A stretch of DNA of 64,000 nt from an uncultured Brevundimonas sp. (lineage in GTDB: Bacteria; Pseudomonadota; Alphaproteobacteria; Caulobacterales; Caulobacteraceae). The notes under the pieces were generated by a model. That model searched no databases. It was not told the DNA's origin and saw only the letters and a program-made list of their open reading frames with translations. Positions 7,637 through 17,801 of this stretch are shown here, piece by piece. The translations under genes and the position numbers were made by a program. The first letter of the stretch is position 1. Every line of letters begins with the position of its first letter. Where the stretch lies: positions 1 to 64,000 of the forward strand of contig NZ_CAMZFB010000011.1 of NCBI RefSeq assembly GCF_947305955.1, read 5' to 3'.

Positions 7637-10600
7637 ATGCCTCACCGTAAGGCTTCGATTTCGCGCGCCTATCTTCAAAACAGCACAGCTTTGGACACCG
7701 CACGCGGTAAACGCGATGCTCGATCCGGTTGGCGCGAGCGGGGCTTGGCCTCTGCCGTCGCTGCCGTGCTTGGCACCGGCATACTGGCCTTTTCCGGACA
7801 AGCCTTCGCGCAGGATGTCACCCTCGACGATGTCGGCGATGACTACGACATCTCGACCCTGGGGGCTCGAACCATTGGCGCGCTCAACGGCATCGCTGGC
7901 ACCAGCGTAACCCTGGGGGCCAATACCCTGACGACCGACTCGGCCGTGGACTCGGTTTACGGTGGCACGATCAGGGGCGCTGGCGACTTTATCAAGACGG
8001 GAGCAGGCACCCTCACCCTGACCGGTACCAATACCTATACCGGACGCACCACTGTGGCAGGCGGCACACTCGCTCTGGGCCTCAATGGCTCGATCAGTGC
8101 GTCGAGCGGGCTCAGCCTCGCCCCGGGTGGCCAATTCGACATTTCAGCCAGTACCACGGAACAGTCGGTCCGCTCTCTAACCGGCCAAGCCGATACGAAG
8201 ATACTGCTTGGAAGCAACACCCTTACCGTCAACGCAGCACAGTCGGGTATTTACCACGGCGTGATCAGCGGTACGGGGAGCCTCGTCAAGACGGGCGCTG
8301 TGAACCTCACACTCGCGGGCGAAAATACCTATACGGGAGACACCGTCGTACAAGAGGGATACCTGCAAATCGGTGCCTACGGCACAACAGGTTCGGTGGC
8401 AGGGAACATCGTCAACAATGCAACCGTGTATTTTCTCCGAAGCGACGACTACACCTATGGCGGCGTCATCAGTGGCACCGGTGCGATCAGCCAGAACTTC
8501 ACCAGCACGCTGACACTGACGGGCGCGAATACCTATACGGGTAGGACGGGTATATTCTTCGGAACCATCGCCATTGGTGCCGGTGGATCCCTGAGTGATC
8601 GTTCCATCGTGAGCTTCAGTAATGCCGACACGACGTTTGACATCTCGGCAGCGACGACCGCCCAAGCCATCGGAGGCCTAAGCGGCACATACGGGAGCGT
8701 CATCCTCGGGAGCAACGACCTCACCGTTAACTCGGTCACCTCCACCACCTTCAACGGCACAATCAGCGGAAGTGGCGGCCTGATCAAGAATGGGACCGGG
8801 CGTCTCACCTTGTCGGGAGCGAACACCTATTCGGGCGGTACCGTTATCAATGGCGGCACCCTCGCACTTAGCCAAAGCGGTACACTGAATGCCAACAGTG
8901 CACTGTCACTCGACGGAGCAGCGTCCGTCTTCAACATCTCGGCCAGCAATGTAAACCAAACCCTGGGCGAGCTCTCAGGCGTTGCAGGCTCCGAGATCAT
9001 CCTCGGTTCGCGCGATCTCAACATCCTGCAGTCCACAAACACCACCTTTGCCGGTGTTATCTCCGGCACGGGGAGCGTATCCGCGCAGGGAACGGGCGTC
9101 CTGACCCTGACGCGCGAGCAAGCCTATACCGGAAGCACCGTGATCAGCGACGGCACCTTGGCCATCGCAGGCAATGGCTCACTGGCGCATTCCTCTGGAA
9201 TCCGCCTTGTGGCGGGTACAGGCACGTTCGATATCTCCGCAGCCAACGCCAATCAGACCATCAGAGGCTTGGTTGGCCTGGCGGGCGACAAAGTGGTGCT
9301 CGGCTCCAGAAGCCTGACCGTCAACACGGACCTCATCGATCCAACCGACACCTTTAACGGCACCATCAGCGGGTCCGGCTCCCTCGCCACGACTGGCACT
9401 GGCACTCTGCGTCTGCGGGGCTCCAACACCTATACCGGTGCCACCAATATCAATGGCGGCACCCTTGCCCTGCAAGAAGCCGGTTCGATTTCGGCCTCCA
9501 GCGGGATCAACCTGACCACTGCCGGTGCGGTGTTCGATATCGCCCAGAAGTATGGGGGCACCACTATCGGTTCATTGTCAGGGGTCGCGGGCACCGGGGT
9601 GGTTCTGGGGGCCAACGACCTTACGATCAATCAAGTCACGGACGCGGAGTTCCGCGGCGTGATCAACGGCATCGGCAGCATTACCAAGTCGGGCAACGGC
9701 ACCCTGACCCTGCTGGGTAACAACACCTATACCGGCAATACGGTTATCAATGCGGGCGCGCTCGCCATCGGCAACGGCGGAACAACAGGGGCGATTGCCA
9801 GCTCTATCGAGACCAACAGCCTTGTGACCTTTAACCGCTCCGATAACTACACCTTTACCGGCGGTATCTACGGCACCGGTTCTCTGACGAAGGCGGGCGC
9901 AGGCACACTGACCCTCCGGGGTGTACTCAGCTACGGCGGCCAAACCCTTATCGAGAACGGAACACTGGCTCTGGCCGGAACCAGCATGCTGTCGAGTACC
10001 TCTTTGGTGAATCTGGCCAGCGCCGGAACCGCACTGGATATCTCGAATGGCCTCCCGTCGATTTCCATCGGCGCTTTGACCGGCGTCTCGGGAAGCGAAC
10101 TGAAGCTCGGAGGCAACTCGCTCTATGTTAATCAACGGACGTCGCAGAACTTTGCTGGCTCGGTCACGGGTACCGGCGGCATCGTAAAGGTGGGTAGCGG
10201 AACCCTCTACCTGACCGGCGACAACACCTATTCCGGCGGCACGGTGATCAGCGGGGGCACGCTCTCCATCGGTAACGGTGGCACGACAGGGTCCATTGCC
10301 AGCAGTCTGACGAACAACAGTGCTGTGGTGTTCAACCGTTCTGACGACTTTACCTATGCCGGCAGCATTGCCGGTGTCGGCAATCTGACGAAACAGGGCG
10401 CAGGCACTCTGACCCTGACGGGACGGCACACCTATTACGGTCAAACCTACGTCAACGAAGGCAGATTGGAGTTTGCAGGCGAGGCCGGTAGCGGCCCTAT
10501 GGACATCGGCGGCATCGACGTCGCGTCCGGTGCCACCCTGGGCTTCTCGAGCAGGGGAACAGCGTCGGTAGGCGGCGAGATCAATCTGCAAGACGGTACC

Positions 10601-13600
10601 ACCTTGTCCATCCGCGCCGGAAACCAGCTGACGGCGCTGCGTGCCGATAGTCTGGTTCTGGGCCAGAACACGACCTTCAACCTCAGCGGCATTGGCGATG
10701 AGGCCCGACTGCCCCTGACGCTCGTCAGCACGCTGGGCGGCATTACCGGCGACTTTGCGAGCGTGACCGTGGGCGGCTTTGCGGGTTCGGTCGACTATAT
10801 GACCGTCCATACCGGCAAGTCGGCCGATGGCCTGAGCTATACCGCGAATTACGGGCTGAGCTGGAGCGCAAACAACAATCTGGCGCACGGCACCTTTACC
10901 CTGACCGATGCCACCAACAGCTTCACGCTCGGCACGGCTCTGGCCAATCAGACGGCCAATGCTGCCACAGGCTGGAACGGCACCAGCCTGACCAAGGCCG
11001 GCGCGGGGACGCTGATCCTGACGGGGGACAACACCTATACCGGTGGCACCACCATCTCGGGCGGCACGCTGCAACTGGGCAACCAGACCGCGACCGGTTC
11101 TGTCTTGGGGAACATCGTCAACAACGGGACCCTGTGGATCGACCGCACCGGAGACAACACCTTCTCGAACACTGTCTCGGGCTCGGGTGGCCTGGTCTAT
11201 AGCGGTGGCGACACCCTCACCCTGACGGGTAACAACAGCTATTCCGGCGGCACGCGTGTGCTGGCCGGGACCCTGTCGGTCAGCGACAACTTCAATCTGG
11301 GTGCCGAAAGCGGCGGTGTCGAGCTGGACGGCGGGACGCTTCAACTCACCGGTTGGGGGTTCCGCACGTTCGAACGCGCCCTGACGATCGGTACCAATGG
11401 CGGCGCCATCGACATCGATGAACTGATGCTGGAGGTCGATATCACGTCGGACATTACCGGTGGCGTGCTGACCAAGCGCGGCGCGGGTATGATCTCCCTG
11501 AGTGGTAACAACCGATATGGCGGCCTTCGTGTTGAACAAGGCATCGTCTTCACGCGCCTGGACGAGATTGCAGGCGATATCGAGGTGCTAAGCCCCGATA
11601 GCGCGCTCGGCCTCGCCCATACCGACACGACCTATCTGGGTACGATCAGCGGCGACGGCTTCCTCGGCTTCAACGGCAGTGGTCATACGACGCTGGGCAG
11701 CGACAACTCCGGCTTCACGGGCAGGACCTTCGTCAGCGGCTCCCTGATTGTTGGCACGCAACAGCATGCATCGGCCAAACTGGGTGGCTCGGTCATCGTC
11801 GAAGACGGTGGGTTGCTGGGCGGCTCGGGCACCATCGGCTCGGGCGCTGGCTCGGTCATCACTATCCACGATGGCGCGACGCTGTCGCCGGGCAACTCCA
11901 TCGGCGCCCTGACCATCGATGGCGATCTGGTGCTGGCCGGAGGCTCTATTCTTAACGTGGAACTGGGCACTGCCGGTAGTGCGCTGGGCAGCGCTTCGAC
12001 CAATGACCGCGTGGATGTGACCGGCAACCTCACGCTTGGCGGCACCCTCAACCTGACGCAAAGCGCCGATGCCAGCGATGGCAATGTCGGCTATGGCTAT
12101 TACCGCCTCGCCACCTATGGCGGGACGCTGACCAACAATGGTCTGAGCATCGGCAACTTCCCCGCCGTCGAGGGGGGCGAGTTCCAAATCCTGACCACCT
12201 CGGCGGGCGCTGTTGACCTCTTCATCGCCGCCTTTGGTGACCAGAGCCTGCAACACTGGCAGGGCGGCGACGGCGTGTGGAATGGCACCAACGCCCAGTG
12301 GCATAACCACGACGGTCAGCTTGCCTCGACTTGGGGCGGCAATACCGCCGTCTTCCGTAACGCCCAAGGGGGCAACATTGCGGTCGAGGGTGCCGTGTTC
12401 TTCGAGGGGCTGCAGTTCGTCGATGACGGCTTCAGCCTGATCGGCTCGGGCCTGTTGGAAATGGGTTCTGACGGTGCGGAAATCCGCGTCCTCGCCAACA
12501 GCGCCAACATCGCGACCTCCATTATCGGTGCGAGCGGCATCACCAAGACCCAGGCCGGTACCCTGATCCTGTCGGGCTACAACGTCTATAACGGTGGCAC
12601 CACGATCACGGGTGGGACTGTCTCGGTTTCGCGCGATGAGAACCTAGGCGCAGCCAGCGGCGGTGTGACCCTGAACGGTGGCACGCTGCAGGTCACCGGC
12701 ACCGACTTCGGCACCCTGTCGCGCGGCATCACCATCGGTGACAATGGCGGTGCCATCGACGTGGCCGATGCGGCCCACACCCTGACCGTCACCTCGGCGA
12801 TCACGGGCGGCAACCTGATCAAGCGCGGCGCAGGCACTCTGGCCCTGATCGGCAGCAATGCCTATGGCAACACCAGCATCGAACAGGGTGCCATGACCGG
12901 CTCGCTGTCCAACTTCGGCGGCGACATCAGGGTGAGCGCCGGTGCCACCCTGAATCTGAACCAGACCTTCGGAATGACCTTCAACGGCGCGTTCGGCGGT
13001 CAGGGCACCATCAACATTAACGGCGACGGTTACACCCTGCTGACGTGGGACAACTCGGCCTTTGCCGGCACGACCAACCTGAACGGCGGCACCCTGCTGA
13101 TCGGTGATGAACAGTCGGCAGGCCGTCTGGGCGGTTCGCTGAATGTGGCCAGTGGCGCGCTGCTGGGCGGTTCGGGCATCATCGGCTCGGGCTCTGGCTC
13201 GCTGGTCACCATCGGCACAGGCGCAACCCTGTCCCCGGGCGACTCCATCGGCATGCTGGTGATCAACGGCGACCTGAAGTTCGAGGACGGCGCCCGCTAT
13301 GTGGTCGAGGTCAACCCGCTGGGCCTCAACAGCGACAAGCTGATCGTCACCGGCACCGCCACCCTGAACGGCGGCACGGTGGCCCACATCGGCGCGACGG
13401 GGACCTATAACCCGCGCTCGACCTACACCATTCTGGATGCAGGCACGCTGACGGGCGCGTTCGGTTCGGTCACTTCGGACTTCGCCTTCCTCAATCCGAA
13501 GCTGGTCTATGACTATGCCGCGGGTACGGTGGATCTGGAACTGGTGCGCAATGACCGCGACTTCGCTTCACTGGCCCAGACACGCAACCAGTCGGCAACC

Positions 13601-14698
13601 GCCAATGCCATCGAGAGCATCGGCTATGCGGCAGGCCATGCCGTCTATGACGCCGTGGTCCAACTGGCTGACGATGCCGAGGATATCCGCCGCAGCTTCG
13701 ACCAGCTGTCGGGTGAACTGCACGGCTCGGTCCGCTCGACCCTGATCGAGGACAGCCGCTTAGTGCGCAACGCGGCCAACGACCGCCTGCGCGCCGCCTT
13801 CGGCCAGTCCGCAGGCGACCAAGCCCCTGTCCTCGCCTATGCCGCCAATGGCGATCAGGTCGCCGTAGACGCCACCTATGAAGGCGCCGCCTTGTGGGCG
13901 CAGGGCTATGGCTCGTGGGGCAGCTTCGATGCCGACGCCTCCAGCATCGAACTGGACCGCCAGACCGCCGGTGCCCTTATCGGTGGTGACGTCCGCCTCG
14001 GCCAATGGCGCGTGGGTGCCATCGCCGGCTTTGGCCAGTCGGACATCGACACCGATGGCCAACGCGCCGTCATCGAAAGCCGCACTCTGGGCGTCTATGC
14101 AGGCTCGCAGTGGGGCAAGGCTTCCTTGCGCCTCGCCATGGCCCAGTCGTGGCATGATGTCGATGCCAGCCGCTCGGTCCAGCTCACGGGCCTTGCCGAC
14201 TATGTGGAGGGCGAATACAGCGCCACCACCCGTCAGGCCTTTGCCGAGATCGGCTATGAGCTGATCTCGCGTGACAGCAGCCAGCTGGAAGCCTTCGCCA
14301 ATGTGGCGCAGGTCCGCGCCCGTACCGACGCCTTTGGCGAGACGGGCGGCGCGGCGGCGCTGGATATCGCCAAGGCGGACAACGACGTCACCTTCACCAC
14401 GCTTGGCCTGCGCGGCTCGCGCCAGATCGAACTGGGTGAAACGGCAGCCATGCTGCGCGGCTCGGCGGGTTGGCGCAGCGCATCGGGCGACCTGTCTGTC
14501 GAAGGCCTGCATGCCTTCTCGGCGGGCGGTGCCTTCGCTGTCGCAGGTGCCCCGATCGCCAAGGATGCCGCTGTGATCGAAACGGGTGTGGATGTGCGCT
14601 TCAACGCCACCACCACCTTCGGTCTGACCTACACCGGCCAGATCGCGGACAAGGCACAGGACCACGGCTTCAATGCCCGCCTGAACATCCGCTTCTAA
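7637..14698 (+). CDS. Giant autotransporter with beta-strand repeats
   Basis: A 2353-residue type Va autotransporter. It has an extended signal peptide of about 58 residues ending AFA|QD. A passenger of about 2000 residues is built from roughly 17 copies of the autotransporter-associated beta-strand repeat (core LTLTGxNTYTGGTxIxGGTL), most about 90-130 residues apart. An autotransporter beta-barrel follows from about residue 2083 to the terminal RF. The passenger should form a long beta-helix on the cell surface, acting in adhesion or aggregation. AGGGGGAG eight bases before the ATG supports the start. There is no visible serine-protease or lipase motif. A hairpin and a strong terminator follow the stop. 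Because repeats dominate, recombination or strain-to-strain length variation is likely. Long antisense open frames inside it are composition artefacts. Confidence 0.93.
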   Translation: MPHRKASISRAYLQNSTALDTARGKRDARSGWRERGLASAVAAVLGTGILAFSGQAFAQDVTLDDVGDDYDISTLGARTIGALNGIAGTSVTLGANTLTTDSAVDSVYGGTIRGAGDFIKTGAGTLTLTGTNTYTGRTTVAGGTLALGLNGSISASSGLSLAPGGQFDISASTTEQSVRSLTGQADTKILLGSNTLTVNAAQSGIYHGVISGTGSLVKTGAVNLTLAGENTYTGDTVVQEGYLQIGAYGTTGSVAGNIVNNATVYFLRSDDYTYGGVISGTGAISQNFTSTLTLTGANTYTGRTGIFFGTIAIGAGGSLSDRSIVSFSNADTTFDISAATTAQAIGGLSGTYGSVILGSNDLTVNSVTSTTFNGTISGSGGLIKNGTGRLTLSGANTYSGGTVINGGTLALSQSGTLNANSALSLDGAASVFNISASNVNQTLGELSGVAGSEIILGSRDLNILQSTNTTFAGVISGTGSVSAQGTGVLTLTREQAYTGSTVISDGTLAIAGNGSLAHSSGIRLVAGTGTFDISAANANQTIRGLVGLAGDKVVLGSRSLTVNTDLIDPTDTFNGTISGSGSLATTGTGTLRLRGSNTYTGATNINGGTLALQEAGSISASSGINLTTAGAVFDIAQKYGGTTIGSLSGVAGTGVVLGANDLTINQVTDAEFRGVINGIGSITKSGNGTLTLLGNNTYTGNTVINAGALAIGNGGTTGAIASSIETNSLVTFNRSDNYTFTGGIYGTGSLTKAGAGTLTLRGVLSYGGQTLIENGTLALAGTSMLSSTSLVNLASAGTALDISNGLPSISIGALTGVSGSELKLGGNSLYVNQRTSQNFAGSVTGTGGIVKVGSGTLYLTGDNTYSGGTVISGGTLSIGNGGTTGSIASSLTNNSAVVFNRSDDFTYAGSIAGVGNLTKQGAGTLTLTGRHTYYGQTYVNEGRLEFAGEAGSGPMDIGGIDVASGATLGFSSRGTASVGGEINLQDGTTLSIRAGNQLTALRADSLVLGQNTTFNLSGIGDEARLPLTLVSTLGGITGDFASVTVGGFAGSVDYMTVHTGKSADGLSYTANYGLSWSANNNLAHGTFTLTDATNSFTLGTALANQTANAATGWNGTSLTKAGAGTLILTGDNTYTGGTTISGGTLQLGNQTATGSVLGNIVNNGTLWIDRTGDNTFSNTVSGSGGLVYSGGDTLTLTGNNSYSGGTRVLAGTLSVSDNFNLGAESGGVELDGGTLQLTGWGFRTFERALTIGTNGGAIDIDELMLEVDITSDITGGVLTKRGAGMISLSGNNRYGGLRVEQGIVFTRLDEIAGDIEVLSPDSALGLAHTDTTYLGTISGDGFLGFNGSGHTTLGSDNSGFTGRTFVSGSLIVGTQQHASAKLGGSVIVEDGGLLGGSGTIGSGAGSVITIHDGATLSPGNSIGALTIDGDLVLAGGSILNVELGTAGSALGSASTNDRVDVTGNLTLGGTLNLTQSADASDGNVGYGYYRLATYGGTLTNNGLSIGNFPAVEGGEFQILTTSAGAVDLFIAAFGDQSLQHWQGGDGVWNGTNAQWHNHDGQLASTWGGNTAVFRNAQGGNIAVEGAVFFEGLQFVDDGFSLIGSGLLEMGSDGAEIRVLANSANIATSIIGASGITKTQAGTLILSGYNVYNGGTTITGGTVSVSRDENLGAASGGVTLNGGTLQVTGTDFGTLSRGITIGDNGGAIDVADAAHTLTVTSAITGGNLIKRGAGTLALIGSNAYGNTSIEQGAMTGSLSNFGGDIRVSAGATLNLNQTFGMTFNGAFGGQGTININGDGYTLLTWDNSAFAGTTNLNGGTLLIGDEQSAGRLGGSLNVASGALLGGSGIIGSGSGSLVTIGTGATLSPGDSIGMLVINGDLKFEDGARYVVEVNPLGLNSDKLIVTGTATLNGGTVAHIGATGTYNPRSTYTILDAGTLTGAFGSVTSDFAFLNPKLVYDYAAGTVDLELVRNDRDFASLAQTRNQSATANAIESIGYAAGHAVYDAVVQLADDAEDIRRSFDQLSGELHGSVRSTLIEDSRLVRNAANDRLRAAFGQSAGDQAPVLAYAANGDQVAVDATYEGAALWAQGYGSWGSFDADASSIELDRQTAGALIGGDVRLGQWRVGAIAGFGQSDIDTDGQRAVIESRTLGVYAGSQWGKASLRLAMAQSWHDVDASRSVQLTGLADYVEGEYSATTRQAFAEIGYELISRDSSQLEAFANVAQVRARTDAFGETGGAAALDIAKADNDVTFTTLGLRGSRQIELGETAAMLRGSAGWRSASGDLSVEGLHAFSAGGAFAVAGAPIAKDAAVIETGVDVRFNATTTFGLTYTGQIADKAQDHGFNARLNIRF

Positions 14699-14770
14699 CC
14701 ACAGACCATCCCCGCTTCGTTCATCGGAGCGGGGATGCCTCCCCCATCCGCTTGCGGGATAGGGACCACA

Positions 14771-14812
14771 AAAAAAGGGCTGAACCCGCGACGGGTTCAG
14801 CCCTTCTTTTTT
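14771..14812. terminator. Bidirectional terminator
   Basis: A perfect 12-bp stem (14777-14788 with 14792-14803) with a three-base loop is flanked by seven A on the left and a T-rich run on the right, so it can end both the autotransporter and the convergent porin transcript. A weaker 10-bp hairpin at 14707-14737 precedes it. Confidence 0.92.
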
Positions 14813-14826
14813 AGATCGCTTGGCGC

Positions 14827-16239
14827 TTAGAACTTCGCCGTGATCCATGCCCCGACATAGGACTGATCGTCCGAGGTGCCGGTTTCCTTCAGGAAGTCCC
14901 CTGCCGTGGTGTGGTTGACCACACCCGTCACGCTGAGATGCGGGTTGATCACGCGGGTGACAAAGGCCGCATTGCGCCAGCCGACGTAGGAAGAAGTGCC
15001 TTCCACGCCCGAGCGGATCGGCATCCCCGAAAGGGCATAGACGCCGTCCTGATCGCTCTGACGCCACAGGCCCGCGGTCATCAGGCCGACCGTGGTCTTG
15101 GGGTTCGGCTTGAAGGTCAGTTGCGGCTGGATCGTCACAAGGTTGCTGACGCCGAAATCGGTCCGCATGGAGATCGGCGGCTGGTTCAGCTGGTTATAGG
15201 TGTTCAGCTTGCCGTCGTTGCGGTTCTTGTCGCCCGAGGCAGCGTCCAGACGCACGGCCAGACGCGGCGACCACGCATGGTCAAACGTATAGCCCGCCGT
15301 GGCCGAGACGTACCACGCCTCGATATCCAGACCGCGGAAGTCACCACGCTGGATCACGCCCTCGACGTCATAGTCCCAAGCCTGCTGGCGGCCATCCAGA
15401 CGCACCGAGACGGTGTGACGGTCATCGCGTCCGGCAAGGCCGGTGTCGAAAGCCACGCCCATACGGTCGGTGTTGGCGTACAGCAGCTCCAGCTTGGGTG
15501 CGGTTGCCCCCTCGCCCAGCTTGCGTGCCGCGTGAACACCGAACAGGCGATAGTCATAATTGGTGCGGTTATCGAACGAGGTCTTGGCCTCGCGGATGCC
15601 ATAGCCCGCAAAAGCGCCGCCCGACCAACCGTTCGGATTGTCATAGATCACACGCGCCAGATCCAGTGCGACGCGGGCATTGCCCCCTTCGCGCGGTTCG
15701 AACAGGCGCATGGAGCCGATGCCGAACTCCTGACGGCCGACGCGCACTCGGGTGCGGCCACCGGCAATCTTGCCTTCCACCTCGACGAAGGCCTGATGGA
15801 AGTCGGTGCGGTTTTCCTCGGTGATGGTTTCGCCGCTGTCGAGGTCGTGCGAGCGACCGTCCTGCAGTTCGACGAAGGCGCGCACATTGCTGTTCAGGTG
15901 CAGGTCACCCCACAGGCGCAGACGCTGTTGCAGCAGACCGTCATCATCCTGTGCACCACGACCGAAACGCTCGTTGCCACGGTATTCGGCACGCCAGCGG
16001 CCCTCCCCGCCAAGGCTCAGCCAAGCGTCGCCCGCGATGGGGATGTATTTCAACTTGGACCAGGTGGTCGTGCGGCTGGCCGGATCGGCAAAGCGGCTCC
16101 AGTCGTCCTCGACATTGAGCGGTTTGAAAGCGACGGGCGCAGCCGCCGGAGCGGGAGCTGCCGTGGTGGCAGCGGTCGTGGCAACAGCCGGAGATGCGGA
16201 CAGCAGCAAGGCTGCGGCCGCCGTAGTGGAAAGCAGCAT
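14827..16239 (-). CDS. Outer-membrane porin of the alginate-export (AlgE-like) fold
   Basis: A 470-residue outer-membrane beta-barrel with a signal peptide (about 22 residues, ending SPAVA) and an Ala/Pro-rich linker. The alternating-strand barrel matches the alginate-export porin family and ends in the aromatic terminus AKF. Family members include uptake channels for many small anions, so the name does not prove alginate as substrate. GGAGG six bases before the ATG at 16239 selects that start over an ATG four codons upstream. It lies just after the aromatic-acid transporter gene on the same strand, separated by a terminator hairpin. I infer that it lets the aromatic substrate of the adjacent pathway cross the outer membrane. 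Confidence 0.85.
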   Translation of the reverse strand: MLLSTTAAAALLLSASPAVATTAATTAAPAPAAAPVAFKPLNVEDDWSRFADPASRTTTWSKLKYIPIAGDAWLSLGGEGRWRAEYRGNERFGRGAQDDDGLLQQRLRLWGDLHLNSNVRAFVELQDGRSHDLDSGETITEENRTDFHQAFVEVEGKIAGGRTRVRVGRQEFGIGSMRLFEPREGGNARVALDLARVIYDNPNGWSGGAFAGYGIREAKTSFDNRTNYDYRLFGVHAARKLGEGATAPKLELLYANTDRMGVAFDTGLAGRDDRHTVSVRLDGRQQAWDYDVEGVIQRGDFRGLDIEAWYVSATAGYTFDHAWSPRLAVRLDAASGDKNRNDGKLNTYNQLNQPPISMRTDFGVSNLVTIQPQLTFKPNPKTTVGLMTAGLWRQSDQDGVYALSGMPIRSGVEGTSSYVGWRNAAFVTRVINPHLSVTGVVNHTTAGDFLKETGTSDDQSYVGAWITAKF

Positions 16240-16285
16240 GAATTCCTCCATGTCGCCCGTTGGATCGGGCTTTGATGTCTTGAAT

Positions 16286-16317
16286 AAAAAAGCCGCCTCC
16301 GACGGATCGGAGGCGGC
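16286..16317 (-). terminator. Terminator between transporter and porin genes
   Basis: A perfect 11-bp stem (16292-16302 with 16307-16317) with a CGGA loop is followed, reading on the minus strand, by six U. It lies between the stop of the transporter gene (16333) and the porin start (16239), so porin transcription is attenuated or has its own promoter. Confidence 0.88.
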
Positions 16318-16332
16318 AGGGGTCTCGGGGAG

Positions 16333-17691
16333 TTAGCCTTGAGACTGAACCAGACGGGCTTCGGCGCGACGCGAGCCCCAGATGTGCGCACCGATGACGG
16401 CGGCTGCGATCACAGCCGGAATGGCCAGCGATGCGAGGATGGTGGCGAAGCTCCAGCCCAGTTGCAGCAGGGTACCGCCGACCAGAGCGCCGGCGATGCC
16501 ACCAAAGCGACCGATGCCCAGCGTCCACGCCACGCCCGAGGCACGGCCTTCGGTCGGGTAGAATTTGGCGGCGATCGCCGGAACGGTAGCCTGTGCACCC
16601 GAGAGCAGGAAGCCCAGCACCAGAATACCCGTCGCCAGCAGGCCGATGTTGCCCAGCCAGTGCGAGAAGATGAAGATCATCACGCCCGCGATCAGATAGG
16701 TGATCGACACCACGCCGTCGTGACGCAGGCGGTCAACCAGCCATGCCACGCCGAACGCACCGACCGTGCCACCGATGTCGAACAGGGCGGCAAGGAAGCC
16801 AGCGCGCTGGATGGATTCACCCGACAGGGTCACCAGCGTCGGCAGCCAGCTGCGCAGCAGGAAGATGACCAGCAGACCGAAGAAATAGGTCGCCCACAGC
16901 GCCATGGTGCCAGCGATCAGGTCGCGGCGGAACAGCATGCGGGTACCGCCCTTCGACGACGGAACCTCGGCGGCCGAGTTGATGAAAACCGCGTTGGCCG
17001 GGATCGGACCGCGACGCTCGATGCGCGACAGCACCTTGCGGATGGTTTCGGTCGCCTGGGTCTTTTTGACGGTCAGGTACTTCAGCGATTCCGGCAGGAA
17101 GAACACCATGGCCAGAGCCAGTGCCAGAGGCGCAAGACCACCGGTGATGAAAGCGCTCTGCCAACCAAAGGCCGGAACCATAAAGCCGCCCAGCAGGCCA
17201 CCGCCCGCCGAACCCAGTGTAAAGCCCGAGAACAGCACAGCCACCATCACCGAGCGGCGACGGTTAGGCGCATATTCAGCCATCAGGGTGGCCGCGTTCG
17301 ACATCGCCGCGCCCAGACCGAGGCCCGTCACGAGACGCAGCCAGGTCAGCATCGGGATCGAGGTTGCCATGGCCGAAACCAACGTAAAGACGCCGAACAC
17401 CAGCACCGAGGCGATCAGAACCCAGCGGCGGCCGAAACGGTCGGCCAGCGGACCGGCCGCCAGCGCACCGAAGGCCACGCCGAACAGCACCGAAGCCAGG
17501 ACCGGCTTCATGGCGGCGGGTTCAAAACCCCATTCCTTGGACAGAACAGGCGCGACGAAGGCGGCGACTGCGGTGTCGTAGCCATCGAGGAACATGATCA
17601 GGAAACAGATGGCCAGAACGCCCCACTGAACGGGCGCGATCTTGTTATTGTCGAGGACGTCTTGGACGTCGACTTTTGGCAATGTCGTCAC
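16333..17691 (-). CDS. MFS aromatic acid:H+ symporter (AAHS family, PcaK-like)
   Basis: A 452-residue, 12-helix major facilitator of the aromatic acid:H+ symporter type, which imports benzoate-like acids across the inner membrane. Diagnostic motifs are DGYDTAV in helix 1 and GPLADRFGRR in the helix 2-3 loop. The acidic residue in the first motif is known to be needed in PcaK-type transporters. A GTG at 17691 with GGGAGG eight bases upstream is preferred, because upstream in-frame codons add a 27-residue hydrophilic tail without a ribosome binding site. It follows the decarboxylase gene after about 110 bases and is presumably part of the catabolic transcription unit. The likely substrate is the carboxylated catechol degraded by the neighbouring enzymes. 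Confidence 0.9.
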   Translation of the reverse strand: MTTLPKVDVQDVLDNNKIAPVQWGVLAICFLIMFLDGYDTAVAAFVAPVLSKEWGFEPAAMKPVLASVLFGVAFGALAAGPLADRFGRRWVLIASVLVFGVFTLVSAMATSIPMLTWLRLVTGLGLGAAMSNAATLMAEYAPNRRRSVMVAVLFSGFTLGSAGGGLLGGFMVPAFGWQSAFITGGLAPLALALAMVFFLPESLKYLTVKKTQATETIRKVLSRIERRGPIPANAVFINSAAEVPSSKGGTRMLFRRDLIAGTMALWATYFFGLLVIFLLRSWLPTLVTLSGESIQRAGFLAALFDIGGTVGAFGVAWLVDRLRHDGVVSITYLIAGVMIFIFSHWLGNIGLLATGILVLGFLLSGAQATVPAIAAKFYPTEGRASGVAWTLGIGRFGGIAGALVGGTLLQLGWSFATILASLAIPAVIAAAVIGAHIWGSRRAEARLVQSQG

Positions 17692-17801
17692 GACACTGAC
17701 CTCCCTTTTTATATTACTTTGAAGCGACTGCTCTTTGCGGCAGTCGTCATTGTCCCCATCGGTCGGCAGCACAGGCCGCCGACCGCCCGAAAGGTGCGTC
17801 C

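Noticed and set aside
9578..11539. A 653-codon open frame on the minus strand inside the autotransporter
   Set aside because: It is antisense to the repetitive passenger and its sequence is low-complexity and unlike any protein. The plus-strand reading has signal, repeats and barrel.
13760..15067. A 435-codon minus-strand open frame across the autotransporter barrel and the terminator
   Set aside because: It crosses a strong bidirectional terminator and is antisense to the barrel.
14911..16275. A 454-codon plus-strand open frame over the porin gene
   Set aside because: Antisense shadow in high-GC DNA, His/Arg-rich and without a ribosome binding site; the minus-strand porin is clear.
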